A stretch of 64,000 bases of DNA from Streptomyces asoensis (GTDB taxonomy: Bacteria; Actinomycetota; Actinomycetes; Streptomycetales; Streptomycetaceae). Shown piece after piece: positions 25,118 to 33,736 of this stretch. The translations under genes were made by a program, and so were the position numbers. Location of the stretch: NCBI RefSeq assembly GCF_013085465.1, contig NZ_CP049838.1, forward strand, positions 1,364,001-1,428,000, read 5' to 3'. The notes under the pieces were generated by a model. That model did no database searches. It was not told the origin of the DNA and saw only the letters and a program-made list of their open reading frames with translations. The number at the start of each line of letters is the position of its first letter. Within the stretch, counting starts at the first letter, position 1.

Positions 25118-27679
25118 TCACTCCGTGGCGATGGCCCGCAGCACGTCCAGGTGTGCCGCGCGGCGGGCCGGACGGAGCCCGGCGAGGGCTCCGGCGGCGA
25201 TGCCCACCAGGGCCACCACGGCGAGTCGCGCGGGCGGCAGCGCGAAGGCGAAGGCGCTGTCGCTCGACCCGTCGGAGGCCCGGACGAGCACCCAGCCGAG
25301 GAAGGCGCCGAGGGCCAGGCCGCCCACCGTGCCGAACGCGGCGACCAGGACCGACTCCCAGCGGACCATGGCCCGCAGCTGGGACCGGGTCTGGCCGACG
25401 GCCCGGAGGAGACCGAGCTCGCGGGTGCGTTCGTGGATCGCCAGTGTCAGCGTGTTGGCGATACCCAGCAGGGCGATGAGGACCGCGAGGGCGAGCAGGG
25501 CGTAGACCAGGGTGAGCATCATGTCGATGCCGCCGGCCGAGGACTGCGCGTACTCGTCGCGGGTCTGCACCTCGGGGTTGCCGTATTGGGCCGCGACCTT
25601 CTCCACGGCAGCCTTGCCCTCGGCCGTGCTCACGCCGTCCGCGAAGGAGACCGCGAGCAGCGTGTCGGCGTCCTGGGTGCGGTGCGGGGCCCAGGCCTCG
25701 CGGGTGATGACGTAGTCGCCGGCGAGTTCGGAGCGGCCGTAGACCGCACGTACGGTGAACGTCCTCTCGTCGCCGTCGGTGAAGGCGAGCCGGGCGGTGT
25801 CACCGGTGGTCAGGTGCCGGCGGTCCGCCTCCTGCCGGGTGATCGCGATGCCGTCGGTCCCGAGGGCGCCCAGGTCGCCCTGGACGGTGCCGAGGTCGAA
25901 GGTGCGGCGCAGTGCGACCGGGTCGGTGACGGTCAACGCCCGCCCCTTCCCGTCGACTTCCGCGACTCCCCGGCCGAGTCCGACGGCCGTGTCCACCTCG
26001 GGCAGCTCGCCGAGGGCCGCGGCGAGCCTGGGGCTGAGTCCGCTGCCGCCCGCGCCGAAGGAGGGGGTGCTGACGGCTACGTCGCCCGCGAAGGAGCGGG
26101 AGACGGTCTGGTCCATGGTCGCCTTGAGGGAGGCCCCGAACACGGTGAAGAGGGAGACCACGGCGACGCCGATCATCAGGGCGCCGGCGGTGGCCGCCGT
26201 CCGCTTCGGGCTGCGCAGGGCGTTGCGGCGGGCGAGGCCCCCGGTGACGCCCCGCAGCCGGTCCAGCGGGCTGCCGAGGACGCGTACGGCCGTGCCGGCG
26301 GCGACCGGACCGAGGACGACGAAGGCGACCAGGGCCAGGACGGCTCCGCCGCCCGCCGGCCATACGGACGGGGAGACCGACACGCCGGTGAGGGTCACCG
26401 CGACGGCGAGGGCGAGCAGGCCCGCGCCGGTGACGGCGCGCGGGCGGGAGGCGCCGGAGGAGTCCACGGCTGTCTCGCGCAGCGCGGCCAGCGGGGCGGT
26501 GCGGCCGGCGCGCACGGCGGGCAGCAGCGCGGACCCCAGGCAGACCAGGACACCGACCACGAGAGGGAGGGTCAGCGACAGCGCCCCGATCACCAGGTCG
26601 CCCTCGGGAAAGGGGAATCCGATGGCCGGGAACAGTGCCTGGAGACCGGCGGCGATACCGATGCCGCCCGCGAGTCCGGCGGCCGAAGCGGTCACGGCGA
26701 CCGCGGAGGCCTCGACGAGGGTGGCCTCGGTGACCTGGCGGCGGGAGGCGCCGAGAGCGCGCAACAGGGCGTTCTCACGGGCGCGTTGGGCCACGACGAT
26801 CGCGAACGTGTTGTGGATGGAGAAGGTCGCGACCAGCAGGGCCACACCGGAGAACACCAGCAGGAACGTGGTGAAGATCGTCAGGAACTGGCTGGCGATC
26901 ATGTCGGTGTTCTCCTGCGCGGACTCCTGACCGGTGATGGCCTCGACGCCCTTGGGCAGTACGGGAGTCAGCCGGTCGACGAGCTCCGACTGGCTCACTC
27001 CCGGGTCGGCGCGCACGACGATGCTCGTCGCCCGGCCGGGCCTGGCGGTCAGGTACTTCTCGGCGTCGGCGCGGGTCATACCGGTGAAGGTCACCTGGGC
27101 CATGCCGTCCTCGCCGCCGAAGGTCGCGAGTCCGACGATCGTCACACGCACGGGGTCGGGGGTGCGCAGCGTGGTGGTGTCGCCGATCTTCAGGTCGCCC
27201 TTCTCGGCGGTGCCCCGGTTGACGACGACCTCGCCGGACCGGGCCGGCGCGCGGCCCTCCGCGAGCCGGTAGGGGTTGAGCTTCGCGTCGGTGATCCAGT
27301 TGCCGGCGAGGGTGGGCGGTCCCTGGCCGCCGATCGGTTCGCCGTCAGCGCCGACGAGTTGCCCAGCGCCCTGGATGTCGGGGGCGACGGCCGCGACGCC
27401 GGGGACGGCCTCGACGGTGTCGACCAGGTCCGTGGGGACGGGCCGGCGCACGCCCTGGCTCTCGCCGGGGGTGGTGATGGTGTCGGCGCCGCGCACGACG
27501 GCGTCGGTGCCCGCGGTCGCGTTGCCGAACATCGAGTCGAAGCCGGCGCGCAGGGTGTCCCCCATGACCAGTGTTCCGGCCAGGAAGGCCACGCCGAGGA
27601 AGACGGCGAGGAAGGTTCCGGCGAAGCGGCGACGGTGGGCGCGGAGGGACGAGAGGCTGAGCCGCAGGGACGCGTTCAC
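25118..27679 (-). CDS. FtsX/MacB-type ABC transporter permease
   Basis: The 853-residue permease has the duplicated FtsX-like architecture. It starts with an N-terminal helix (LRAHRRRFAGTFLAVFLGVAFLAGTLVMGD), a large extracellular domain and three helices. A second copy then begins GGLARRNALRSPKRTAATAGALMIG and ends with three helices around LALAVLIALLGIANTLTLA and GLLRAVGQTRSQ. Such permeases act with a MacB/LolD-type ATPase in export or envelope stress. The GTG at 27679 overlaps the TGA of the ATPase gene (GTGA), implying coupled translation. Confidence 0.9.
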   Translation of the reverse strand: MNASLRLSLSSLRAHRRRFAGTFLAVFLGVAFLAGTLVMGDTLRAGFDSMFGNATAGTDAVVRGADTITTPGESQGVRRPVPTDLVDTVEAVPGVAAVAPDIQGAGQLVGADGEPIGGQGPPTLAGNWITDAKLNPYRLAEGRAPARSGEVVVNRGTAEKGDLKIGDTTTLRTPDPVRVTIVGLATFGGEDGMAQVTFTGMTRADAEKYLTARPGRATSIVVRADPGVSQSELVDRLTPVLPKGVEAITGQESAQENTDMIASQFLTIFTTFLLVFSGVALLVATFSIHNTFAIVVAQRARENALLRALGASRRQVTEATLVEASAVAVTASAAGLAGGIGIAAGLQALFPAIGFPFPEGDLVIGALSLTLPLVVGVLVCLGSALLPAVRAGRTAPLAALRETAVDSSGASRPRAVTGAGLLALAVAVTLTGVSVSPSVWPAGGGAVLALVAFVVLGPVAAGTAVRVLGSPLDRLRGVTGGLARRNALRSPKRTAATAGALMIGVAVVSLFTVFGASLKATMDQTVSRSFAGDVAVSTPSFGAGGSGLSPRLAAALGELPEVDTAVGLGRGVAEVDGKGRALTVTDPVALRRTFDLGTVQGDLGALGTDGIAITRQEADRRHLTTGDTARLAFTDGDERTFTVRAVYGRSELAGDYVITREAWAPHRTQDADTLLAVSFADGVSTAEGKAAVEKVAAQYGNPEVQTRDEYAQSSAGGIDMMLTLVYALLALAVLIALLGIANTLTLAIHERTRELGLLRAVGQTRSQLRAMVRWESVLVAAFGTVGGLALGAFLGWVLVRASDGSSDSAFAFALPPARLAVVALVGIAAGALAGLRPARRAAHLDVLRAIATE

Positions 27680-28434
27680 GACGGCACCTCGAAGGCTTTC
27701 ATGCGGTCCAGGACGCGGTCGGCGGTCGGGGACTCCATCCGGTCCACGAGCCGTCCGTCGGCGAGGAAGACGACCTCGTCGGCGTGGGCCGCGGCGACCG
27801 GGTCGTGGGTGACCATGACGACCGTGCGGCCGGTCCGGCGTACGGTGCGGGCGAGGAGCCCGAGCACCTCTCCCCCGGCGCGGGAGTCGAGGTTGCCGGT
27901 GGGCTCGTCGGCGAAGACGACGTCCGGTCTCCCGGCGAACGCCCGTGCCACGGCGACGCGTTGCTGCTGGCCGCCGGAGAGTTCGGCGGGCCGGTGGTGG
28001 AGCCGGTCGCGCAGCCCGACGACGTCCACGAGGGCGTCGATCCACTCCGACTCGCCCCGCTCGCCCGCCAGGTCCAGCGGCAGCCGGATGTTCTCCTCGA
28101 CGGTCAGGGTCGGCACCAGGTTGTACGCCTGGAAGACGAACCCGACCCGGTCGCGGCGCAGAAGGGTGAGGCGACGGTCGTCGAGCGTGCGCAGTTCGGT
28201 GTCGCCGATGTACGCGGTGCCCGAGGTGAGGGTGTCCAGGCCGGCGGCGCAGTGCATCAGGGTGGACTTGCCCGAGCCCGACGGGCCCATGATCGCGGTG
28301 AACCGCCCGGCCGGAAAGGCCACGTTCACCCCGTCCAGGGCCCGTACGGCGGTGTCGCCGACGCCGTACACCTTCACGGCGTCGACGACCCGTGCGGCGT
28401 TCCGCGTGGCCGTGGTGGCGGTCGCGGTGCTCAT
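27676..28434 (-). CDS. ABC transporter ATP-binding protein (MacB/LolD type)
   Basis: The 252-residue ATPase has Walker A GPSGSGKSTL, Q-loop FVFQAYNLVPTLT, signature LSGGQQQRVAVARA, Walker B VVFADEPTGNLDSRAG and an H-loop VTHDP. The NLVPTLTVEEN wording is that of the MacB/LolD group that partners FtsX-like permeases. It overlaps the SHOCT gene by ATGA at its start and the permease by GTGA at its end, so the three genes form one tightly coupled operon read leftward. Confidence 0.93.
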   Translation of the reverse strand: MSTATATTATRNAARVVDAVKVYGVGDTAVRALDGVNVAFPAGRFTAIMGPSGSGKSTLMHCAAGLDTLTSGTAYIGDTELRTLDDRRLTLLRRDRVGFVFQAYNLVPTLTVEENIRLPLDLAGERGESEWIDALVDVVGLRDRLHHRPAELSGGQQQRVAVARAFAGRPDVVFADEPTGNLDSRAGGEVLGLLARTVRRTGRTVVMVTHDPVAAAHADEVVFLADGRLVDRMESPTADRVLDRMKAFEVPS

Positions 28435-28724
28435 GCCGCACCGCCCTTGCCCGTGCGGCCGAACTGCTCGTCCAGAACGGACAGCCGACGCCAGTACTCG
28501 TCCTCGTCGATCTCACCGGAGGCGAAGCGACGGCCGAGGACGGCCAGCGGCGAGTCGCCGGTGGGCCGGGGGTCGCCGGCCGCGCCCCACGGACCGCGGC
28601 GGCCTCGCCACACCGTGCGGCGCAGGAGCGTGACGACGCCCACGACGACGGCCGCCCAGATCAGCGGGAAGAACAGGATCCACGGGCCGGGTCCGCCACC
28701 GTCCCAGTTCGCCAGAGTGTTCAT
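28431..28724 (-). CDS. SHOCT-domain membrane protein
   Basis: The 97-residue protein has one N-terminal membrane helix (ILFFPLIWAAVVVGVVTLL, about 16-34), a basic spacer and a C-terminal SHOCT motif (LGRRFASGEIDEDEYWRRLSVL). SHOCT segments are short oligomerisation or tethering modules. It is the first gene of the ABC operon and overlaps the ATPase start by 4 bases, suggesting a role as an accessory subunit. That role is inference. Confidence 0.85.
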   Translation of the reverse strand: MNTLANWDGGGPGPWILFFPLIWAAVVVGVVTLLRRTVWRGRRGPWGAAGDPRPTGDSPLAVLGRRFASGEIDEDEYWRRLSVLDEQFGRTGKGGAA

Positions 28725-28882
28725 CTCGGGTCATCTCCTCATTGGGTCTGCGTGATGCCTCGAGCGTCCCGCCGGGCAGGGGTCCGGGTCGTCGTACGGC
28801 CAGCGGCAGTGCGCGTACCTCGCCGGGAGTACGCGCGCGTGTCCCGGCTGCTCCTTGAGGGCTGTTCCACAGGGCTCGACTT

Positions 28883-28904
28883 CTGTAACTACTAGTATGT
28901 ACAG
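28883..28904. promoter_or_regulatory. Operator palindrome for the TetR/DUF4865 operon
   Basis: The site is a 22-bp near-palindrome centred at 28893/28894: outer arms CTGTA (28883) and TACAG (28900-28904), two mismatched positions on each side, and the perfect core TACTAGTA (28890-28897). It contains a TAGTAT that could be the -10 box and ends 7 bases before the TetR ATG. That fits autorepression by the adjacent TetR. Confidence 0.6.
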
Positions 28905-28911
28905 TCGATTC

Positions 28912-29478
28912 ATGAGCACTTCGGAGCGGCTGATCGAGTCCACCCGGGAGCTGCTCTGGGAGCGCGGTTACGTGGGGACCAGCCCCAAGGCGATCCTGGA
29001 GCGTGCGGGCGCCGGGCAGGGCAGCATGTACCACCACTTCAAGGGCAAACCCGACCTCGCCCTGGCGGCGATCCGGCGGACGGCCGACGAGATGCGGGCC
29101 ACCGCCGAGGGAGTACTCGACGGGCCGGGCACGCCGTACGAGCGCATCGAGGCCTACCTCACGCGCGAGCGGGACGTGCTGCGCGGCTGCCCCATCGGGC
29201 GGCTGACGATGGATCCGGAGGTGATCGCGAGCGACGAGCTGCGCGAGCCCGTCGACGAGACGATCGACCGGATCCGTGAACGGATCGCGCACCTCGTCGA
29301 AGAGGGGAAGGAACAGGGGCAGTTCGGGGCCGGGCTGGACGGCGAGGCGATCGCCGCCACCGTCGTCGCGACCGTCCAGGGCGGGTACGTGCTGGCCCGC
29401 GCGTCCGGTTCGCCGACCGCCTTCGACGCGGGGGTCCGCGGGCTGCTGTCACTGCTCGCACCTCGTCCGACCGACTAG
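28912..29478 (+). CDS. TetR/AcrR-family transcriptional regulator
   Basis: The 188-residue regulator has the TetR DNA-binding domain (LIESTRELLWERGYVGTSPKAILERAGAGQGSMYHHFKGKPDL split over residues about 6-48) and a ligand-binding C-terminus containing RGCPIGRLTMDPEV. The start MSTSERL at 28912 lies 7 bases after a 22-bp palindrome. It is followed after 8 bases by a DUF4865 gene and a broken phosphotriesterase-like gene, which form an operon it probably represses. Confidence 0.92.
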   Translation: MSTSERLIESTRELLWERGYVGTSPKAILERAGAGQGSMYHHFKGKPDLALAAIRRTADEMRATAEGVLDGPGTPYERIEAYLTRERDVLRGCPIGRLTMDPEVIASDELREPVDETIDRIRERIAHLVEEGKEQGQFGAGLDGEAIAATVVATVQGGYVLARASGSPTAFDAGVRGLLSLLAPRPTD

Positions 29479-29486
29479 GAGGCCCG

Positions 29487-30071
29487 ATGCACGCCATGCA
29501 GTACGAACTCACGCTCCCCGCCGACTATGACATGAGTGTCATCCACGCGCGCGTGTCCCGTGTCGGGCATCTGCTCGACGACTGGGAGGGCCTCGGCCTC
29601 AAGGCGTACCTGCTGCGCGAACGCGGGGTGCGCGGTTCGCCGGTCAACCAGTACGCGCCGTTCTACCTCTGGAACACCGTGGAGGGCATGAACACCTTCC
29701 TCTGGGAAGGCGGCTTCCAGCAGCTGAGCGACGACTTCGGGCGTCCGACGGTCCGTCAGTGGACCGGTCTGGCCTACGAGGAGGGGGTCGCCGCCGGTTC
29801 CCCCGCCCGGTTCGCCGTACGGCGGCGCGAGCCGGTCCCGGACGGGGTGGCGCTGTCCGAGGTGGCGCGGGACGCGGTGGACGAGGTGGGGCGGCTGGCG
29901 CGGGAGGAGGGCGCGGTGCTCGCGGCGGCGGCGGTGGACACGAGCCGCTGGGAGAGCGTGCACTTCTCGCTCTGGGAGCACGACACGCCGAAGGCCGAGG
30001 GTGACCTGTTCCAGGTGCTGCATCTGTCGGCGCCCGGTCGGGCCGCCCTGCCAGGGGGCCGGCAGTGGTGA
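29487..30071 (+). CDS. DUF4865 family protein
   Basis: The 194-residue protein begins MHAMQYELTLPADYDM and contains GLKAYLLRERG, NQYAPFYLWNTVEGMNTFLW and the tail SLWEHDTPKAEGDLFQVLHLSAP, which I recognise as the DUF4865 family. Its function is not established. The gene is often found beside a TetR regulator, as here. AGGAGG lies 5 bases before the ATG. Its TGA overlaps the GTG of the next gene, implying coupled translation. Confidence 0.82.
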   Translation: MHAMQYELTLPADYDMSVIHARVSRVGHLLDDWEGLGLKAYLLRERGVRGSPVNQYAPFYLWNTVEGMNTFLWEGGFQQLSDDFGRPTVRQWTGLAYEEGVAAGSPARFAVRRREPVPDGVALSEVARDAVDEVGRLAREEGAVLAAAAVDTSRWESVHFSLWEHDTPKAEGDLFQVLHLSAPGRAALPGGRQW

Positions 30072-30975
30072 GCGCCGTGCGGACCGTGCTCGGGGACCTG
30101 CCGCCGGAGCGGCTCGGCGTGTGCGACGCGCACGACCACCTGTTCTTCGGCAGTCCCCGGCTGCCCGGTCAGGAGCTGAACAGCCGCTCCGCGGCAGGTG
30201 CCGAGCTCGCGGCGTTCCGCGCGCAGGGCGGTGACGCCGTCGTGCAGTGGACGCCGTACGGTCTCGGGCGGCGCGCGGCGGATCTGCCGCCGCTGTCCCG
30301 GGAGGCCGGGGTGCAGGTGGTGGCCGCGACGGGCTGCACCAGGACGTCCACTACGACGAGTCGACGCTCGACGGTCTGCGGCACCGGCTCGCCGAGGTGT
30401 TCGTGGCCGAACTGACCGAGGGCATCGGGACGTCGGGGGTCCGCGCCGGGCTCGTCAAGGTCGCGGGCGGGTTCCACGCCCTCGACGCGCACACCCGCTG
30501 GACCATGACCGCCGCGGCCGAGGCGCATCACGCGACGGACGCGCCGATCGCCGTCCATCTGGAGCTGGGCACCGGCGCACTCGACGTGATCGACCTGCTG
30601 TGCGGGGAGTTGGGCGTGCCGCCGCACCGGGTGATCCTCGGGCATCTCAACCGCGCGCCCGACGGGGTGGTGCACCGGCAGGCCGCCGAGGCGGGCTGCT
30701 GGCTCGCCTTCGACGGGCCGTCCCGCGCCCACCACGCCACCGACTGGCGGATGCCGGACGCCGTACGGGCCCTGGCCGATGCCGGTTTCGGCGACCGGCT
30801 GCTGCTCGGCGGCGACACCACGACGGCCGCGGCCCGTTCGGTCGACGGCGGCCCCGGGATGCCGTATCTGCTGCGCCGGGTGCGGCCACGGCTGGCGCTC
30901 GCCGTGGGTGAGGAACTCGTGGCGCGGATCCTGGCGGAGAATCCGGGGCGGGCCTTCGGCGTCGAGTGGCGCTGA
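30068..30975 (+). pseudogene. Phosphotriesterase-family amidohydrolase, frameshifted
   Basis: Two frames together encode one phosphotriesterase-like protein. The first, from GTG 30068 to about 30334, has the metal-binding CDAHDHLFF and runs to VQVVAATG. The second continues GLHQDVHYDESTLDGL to 30975. It carries VKVAGGFHALDAHTRW, the metal-ligand histidines in IAVHLELG and VILGHLNRAPD, and the aspartate in LLLGGDTT. They join only if one base is restored between 30333 and 30334 (GG-CTG should read GGN-CTG). The rest looks intact, so the lesion is recent or an assembly error. It overlaps DUF4865 by GTGA. The wild type would be a roughly 300-residue metal-dependent hydrolase or lactonase. Confidence 0.8.
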
Positions 30976-30999
30976 ACGCCGGGCCCGGGCTCGCAACGC

Positions 31000-31422
31000 T
31001 CAGGGGGACGCCTGGTCGCTGTCCTTCAGGGCGCCCCAGCCGTGCCAGCGGTCGATCTCGATCCAGGCGCTGACACGGGAGCGGACCCGGTCGGGGTACG
31101 GCTTGCCCGTGTAGTGGGTGGAGATGCGGTCGATGTCGGCCAGGCCTGCGTCCTCGTGCAGCTCGGTCACCCGTCCGATGAGGGTGACGTGCGTGTACCA
31201 GTTGTCCGAGTCGAGGACGGTGAGGGTCACCCGCGGGTCGCGGCGCAGGTGTTGGAGGCGGACGCGGCCCTCGTCCAGGCTGATCAGGACGCGCCCGTCC
31301 TCCCAGACGTACCAGGTGGGGGTGGAGACGGGGGTTCCGTCGGAACGCAGGGTCGCCATCACACAGGGGTTGGGGCGGCCCAGCAGTTCGACGGCCTCGG
31401 GCGGCAGCGGGGGCTTGGACAC
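31000..31422 (-). CDS. PPOX-class F420/FMN-dependent flavoprotein
   Basis: The 140-residue protein has the split beta-barrel of the pyridoxamine-5-phosphate-oxidase-like family: VMATLRSDGTPVSTPTWYVWEDGRVLIS, then RLQHLRRDPRVTLTVLD, and a C-terminal helix near YPDRVRSRVSAWIEIDRWHGWG. Actinobacterial members often use F420. GAGGAG about 5 bases before GTG 31422 (VSKPPLPPEA) sets the start. It follows the beta-hydroxyacid dehydrogenase gene after 16 bases and is probably co-transcribed. Confidence 0.85.
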   Translation of the reverse strand: MSKPPLPPEAVELLGRPNPCVMATLRSDGTPVSTPTWYVWEDGRVLISLDEGRVRLQHLRRDPRVTLTVLDSDNWYTHVTLIGRVTELHEDAGLADIDRISTHYTGKPYPDRVRSRVSAWIEIDRWHGWGALKDSDQASP

Positions 31423-31438
31423 GGGATCTCCTCGCGGT

Positions 31439-32323
31439 TCAGGCGTTCTTGTCGAAGCTGGCGAAGTAGGCGGCGGCCATGTCCTCGTCTCCGTGGCCCT
31501 GAGCTGCGGCCCGCTCCAGACGCTCGGCACTCGCCGCCGCCACGTCCAGGCGGACGCCGTTCTCGCGGCCGGCCTCGACGATCAGACGCGCGTCCTTCGC
31601 CGCCGTAGCCACCGCGAACTGGGCGGGCGAGAGCCGGTCCTCGAGGATCAGGCCGGTCTTCGCCCTCAGGTACCCCATGTCGAGCGGGCCACCCGCGATC
31701 AGCTCGAAGAACGCGTTCGGGTCGACATCCAGGGACTGCGAGAGGGCGAGGACCTCGCCGGCCGCGGCGGTGGCCGCGATGACCCAGCTGTTGGCCACCA
31801 GCTTCAGGCGCGTCGCACTGCCCTCGCCGCCGTCCTCGCCCGTCCAGACCGTCCGCGCGCCCACCGCGTCGAACACCGGCGCCACCGCGTCGCGGTGCTC
31901 GCTCGGGCCGGCCGCGAGCACGGTCAGCTGACCGGCTTCGGCGGGTTGCCGGGTGCCCAGGACGGGCGCGTCGAAGAAGACGAGGTCGTGTGCGCGGGCG
32001 AAGGCGGCCAGGTCGCCGACGGCCCCGGTCCCGGCGGTCGTCGACTGCACCCAGACCGCTCCGGCGCGCAGGCCGGGCGCGGCCTCGCGCATGACCTCCA
32101 GGGCGGCGGGGCCGTCGTAGAGCATGGTGAGGACGACATCCGCACCCTCGACGGCCTCGGCGGGGGTGTCGACGACGTGGACGCCGTCGGCGGCGAGCGG
32201 CTCGGCCTTGGCGCGGGTGCGGTTCCAGGCGCGCACGGTGTGGCCCGCCCGGGCGAGGTTGCGGGCCATCCCGGCGCCCATGATGCCGGTGCCGAGGACG
32301 CCCACGGTCAGTTCGTCTGTCAT
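31439..32323 (-). CDS. NAD(P)-dependent beta-hydroxyacid dehydrogenase (HIBADH/GLYR family)
   Basis: The 294-residue protein has the Rossmann motif GVLGTGIMGAGMARNLARAG, the substrate-binding segment VQSTTAGTGAVGDLA, and the family's catalytic-lysine region RLKLVANSWVIAATAAAGE. The NAD_binding_11 helical domain follows, with GGPLDMGYLRAKTG. The family covers 3-hydroxyisobutyrate dehydrogenase, tartronate semialdehyde reductase and gamma-hydroxybutyrate or imine reductases. The substrate cannot be told from the sequence. It is the first gene of a pair with the PPOX flavoprotein. Confidence 0.87.
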   Translation of the reverse strand: MTDELTVGVLGTGIMGAGMARNLARAGHTVRAWNRTRAKAEPLAADGVHVVDTPAEAVEGADVVLTMLYDGPAALEVMREAAPGLRAGAVWVQSTTAGTGAVGDLAAFARAHDLVFFDAPVLGTRQPAEAGQLTVLAAGPSEHRDAVAPVFDAVGARTVWTGEDGGEGSATRLKLVANSWVIAATAAAGEVLALSQSLDVDPNAFFELIAGGPLDMGYLRAKTGLILEDRLSPAQFAVATAAKDARLIVEAGRENGVRLDVAAASAERLERAAAQGHGDEDMAAAYFASFDKNA

Positions 32324-32332
32324 GGCCTCAAC

Positions 32333-32560
32333 CTACTTCGACGCAGCGCCGACCAGGCCGTCCAGCCACGCCTGGTGGCCGCTGAGCATCGGATTCGGCC
32401 GCTCGCCCGCCAGGGCAGCCGCGGGCTGCCCGAGACTTGGCTCGCCTGTGGGTCAGGATGCGGACCCGGCCGCCGGGCAGATCCTCCAAAAGGGTGTCGG
32501 CGCGGGGTCGGCGGCAACTGACGTACAGACCTTGTCCGTTGAGCCCGCCCAGGTCAGGAT
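32333..32560 (-). pseudogene. Possible decayed gene fragment
   Basis: On the minus strand a frame ending in TAG at 32333 reads AALAGERPNPMLSGHQ then AWLDGLVGAASK, only 10 bases before the dehydrogenase start. Upstream, a second minus-strand frame (about 32528-32440) reads LYVSCRRPRADTLLEDLPGG then RVRILTHRR. Both look protein-like but are in different frames and are separated by a stop, as expected for a frameshifted gene remnant. I do not recognise the family. The evidence is weak. Confidence 0.3.
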
Positions 32561-32584
32561 GTGAGTCTGCTCCAGGGGGTGCTC

Positions 32585-33094
32585 ATGCGGATCCGGTACG
32601 CCGCCGCGGCCTGCGCCGCTCTCGCGGTGCTGGCCTCGTCGACCGGCTGCACGGTGCCGGGGGCGGGCAGTACGGGCATCACGGTGACCGAGGAGGGGCA
32701 GCCGGTCGGAGTGCTGATGGTCTGTCATCACCACATCGACAGTGCCGTCCTGTACACCGGCGACGGCGACGAGTCCGAGGGCGTGGGCAACTGGAGCCGT
32801 GCGGAGCCTGCCACGGGCTTCGTCACCTGGTCACTGCGCACCGGAGGCGGGGGCTGGAGCGTCGACCGGCAGCCGCCGGCCACGCTCGAACGGCAGCGCA
32901 CCTACGTCCTGTACGGAGCGACCGAGGACAGCTCCTGGTCGACGACCGACGTCTCCTTCACGCTCGCCCACCTGGCCGCGCTCACCCCGGGCCGGGTGCG
33001 CTACTTCGCGGGCGAGGTGCCGGGCGCCGACGACGACGGTTATCTCACCGCGTCGATCGAGGACTTCCGCGCGGACGCCTGTGAGGACGACTGA
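32585..33094 (+). CDS. Secreted lipoprotein of unknown function
   Basis: The 169-residue precursor has a short basic start (MRIRY), a hydrophobic helix AAAACAALAVLA and the lipobox SSTGC near residue 24, so it should be anchored to the outer face of the membrane. The mature part has strands with VLMVCHHHIDSAVLY and a C-terminal acidic tail ending ACEDD. No enzyme motif is seen. I chose ATG 32585 because the signal peptide starts there. An upstream in-frame start at 32561 would add 8 residues. Confidence 0.75.
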   Translation: MRIRYAAAACAALAVLASSTGCTVPGAGSTGITVTEEGQPVGVLMVCHHHIDSAVLYTGDGDESEGVGNWSRAEPATGFVTWSLRTGGGGWSVDRQPPATLERQRTYVLYGATEDSSWSTTDVSFTLAHLAALTPGRVRYFAGEVPGADDDGYLTASIEDFRADACEDD

Positions 33095-33109
33095 CCCGCC
33101 ACTCCACCC

Positions 33110-33131
33110 CATACTTGACCGATCATTCTTG
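33110..33131. promoter_or_regulatory. TetR operator, copy 1
   Basis: CATACT, one base, then GA, two bases, GATC, two bases and TCTTG, all within 22 bp and 19 bases upstream of the TetR start at 33151. The dyad core GA-N2-GATC-N2-TC is symmetrical. The same 22-bp pattern recurs in front of the SDR gene downstream, which makes it the likely binding site of this TetR. Confidence 0.65.
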
Positions 33132-33150
33132 TTTGATCTAGCGTCACCTC

Positions 33151-33735
33151 ATGGCCAGGACCAAGGAATTCGACCCGGATGCGGCCCTCCAGTCGGCGCT
33201 GGAGCTGTTCTGGCGGCGCGGCTACGAGGCCACTTCGATGGCGGACCTCGTCGAGCACCTGGGCATCGGCCGCGCCAGTCTCTACGCGACGTTCGGCAAC
33301 AAGCACGACCTGTACCTGAAGGCGCTGGACCGGTACGGGGAGAAGCACCAGCCGCTGCTCCTGGACGAGTTGTCGCAGCCGGGGCCCGCGCTCCCCGCGG
33401 TGCGCGCCGTGGTGCGGCGGTTCGCCGCGGAGGCGACGGACGAGGCGAGCCGGGCGTACGGGTGCCTCGTCACCAACACGGCGGCGGAACTGGCCCCGCA
33501 CGACACCGCGGCGGCCCGCCGGGTCGAGCGCAGCTGGGAGCACCTGGAGACGCTGCTGGAGTCGGCGCTCGTGCGCGCGCGGGCGCAGGGCGAACTGCCG
33601 GCCGGGCGGGATCCGCGCGGGCTGGCGCGCATGCTGCTGGTCCTGCTCCAGGGGCTGCGGGTGGTCGGCAAGGCCTCGCCCGATCCCGCGCGGGTGCGGG
33701 ACGCGGCGGAGCAGGCGCTCACCCTGCTGGACTGA
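33151..33735 (+). CDS. TetR/AcrR-family transcriptional regulator
   Basis: The 194-residue regulator starts MARTKEFDPDAAL and has the TetR helix-turn-helix MADLVEHLGIGRASLYATFGNKHDLY (residues about 30-55). The ligand domain includes YGCLVTNTAAELAPHD, a hallmark of the YcdC/AcrR-type group with a cysteine in the sensing helix. It precedes an SDR gene whose promoter shares its operator, so it very likely represses that oxidoreductase and itself. Confidence 0.93.
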   Translation: MARTKEFDPDAALQSALELFWRRGYEATSMADLVEHLGIGRASLYATFGNKHDLYLKALDRYGEKHQPLLLDELSQPGPALPAVRAVVRRFAAEATDEASRAYGCLVTNTAAELAPHDTAAARRVERSWEHLETLLESALVRARAQGELPAGRDPRGLARMLLVLLQGLRVVGKASPDPARVRDAAEQALTLLD

Positions 33736-33736
33736 C

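Noticed and set aside
25064..28633. A 1189-residue plus-strand frame over the ABC operon
   Set aside because: It is the antisense shadow of permease and ATPase genes that have all canonical motifs.
28731..28943. A 70-residue minus-strand frame over the TetR operator
   Set aside because: It has no family match that I can see, no ribosome-binding site and overlaps a palindromic promoter region.
30329..30340. Programmed ribosomal frameshift in the phosphotriesterase gene
   Set aside because: The bases ACGGGCTGC contain no slippery X-XXY-YYZ heptamer and no clear downstream pseudoknot was seen, so mutation or sequencing error is more likely.
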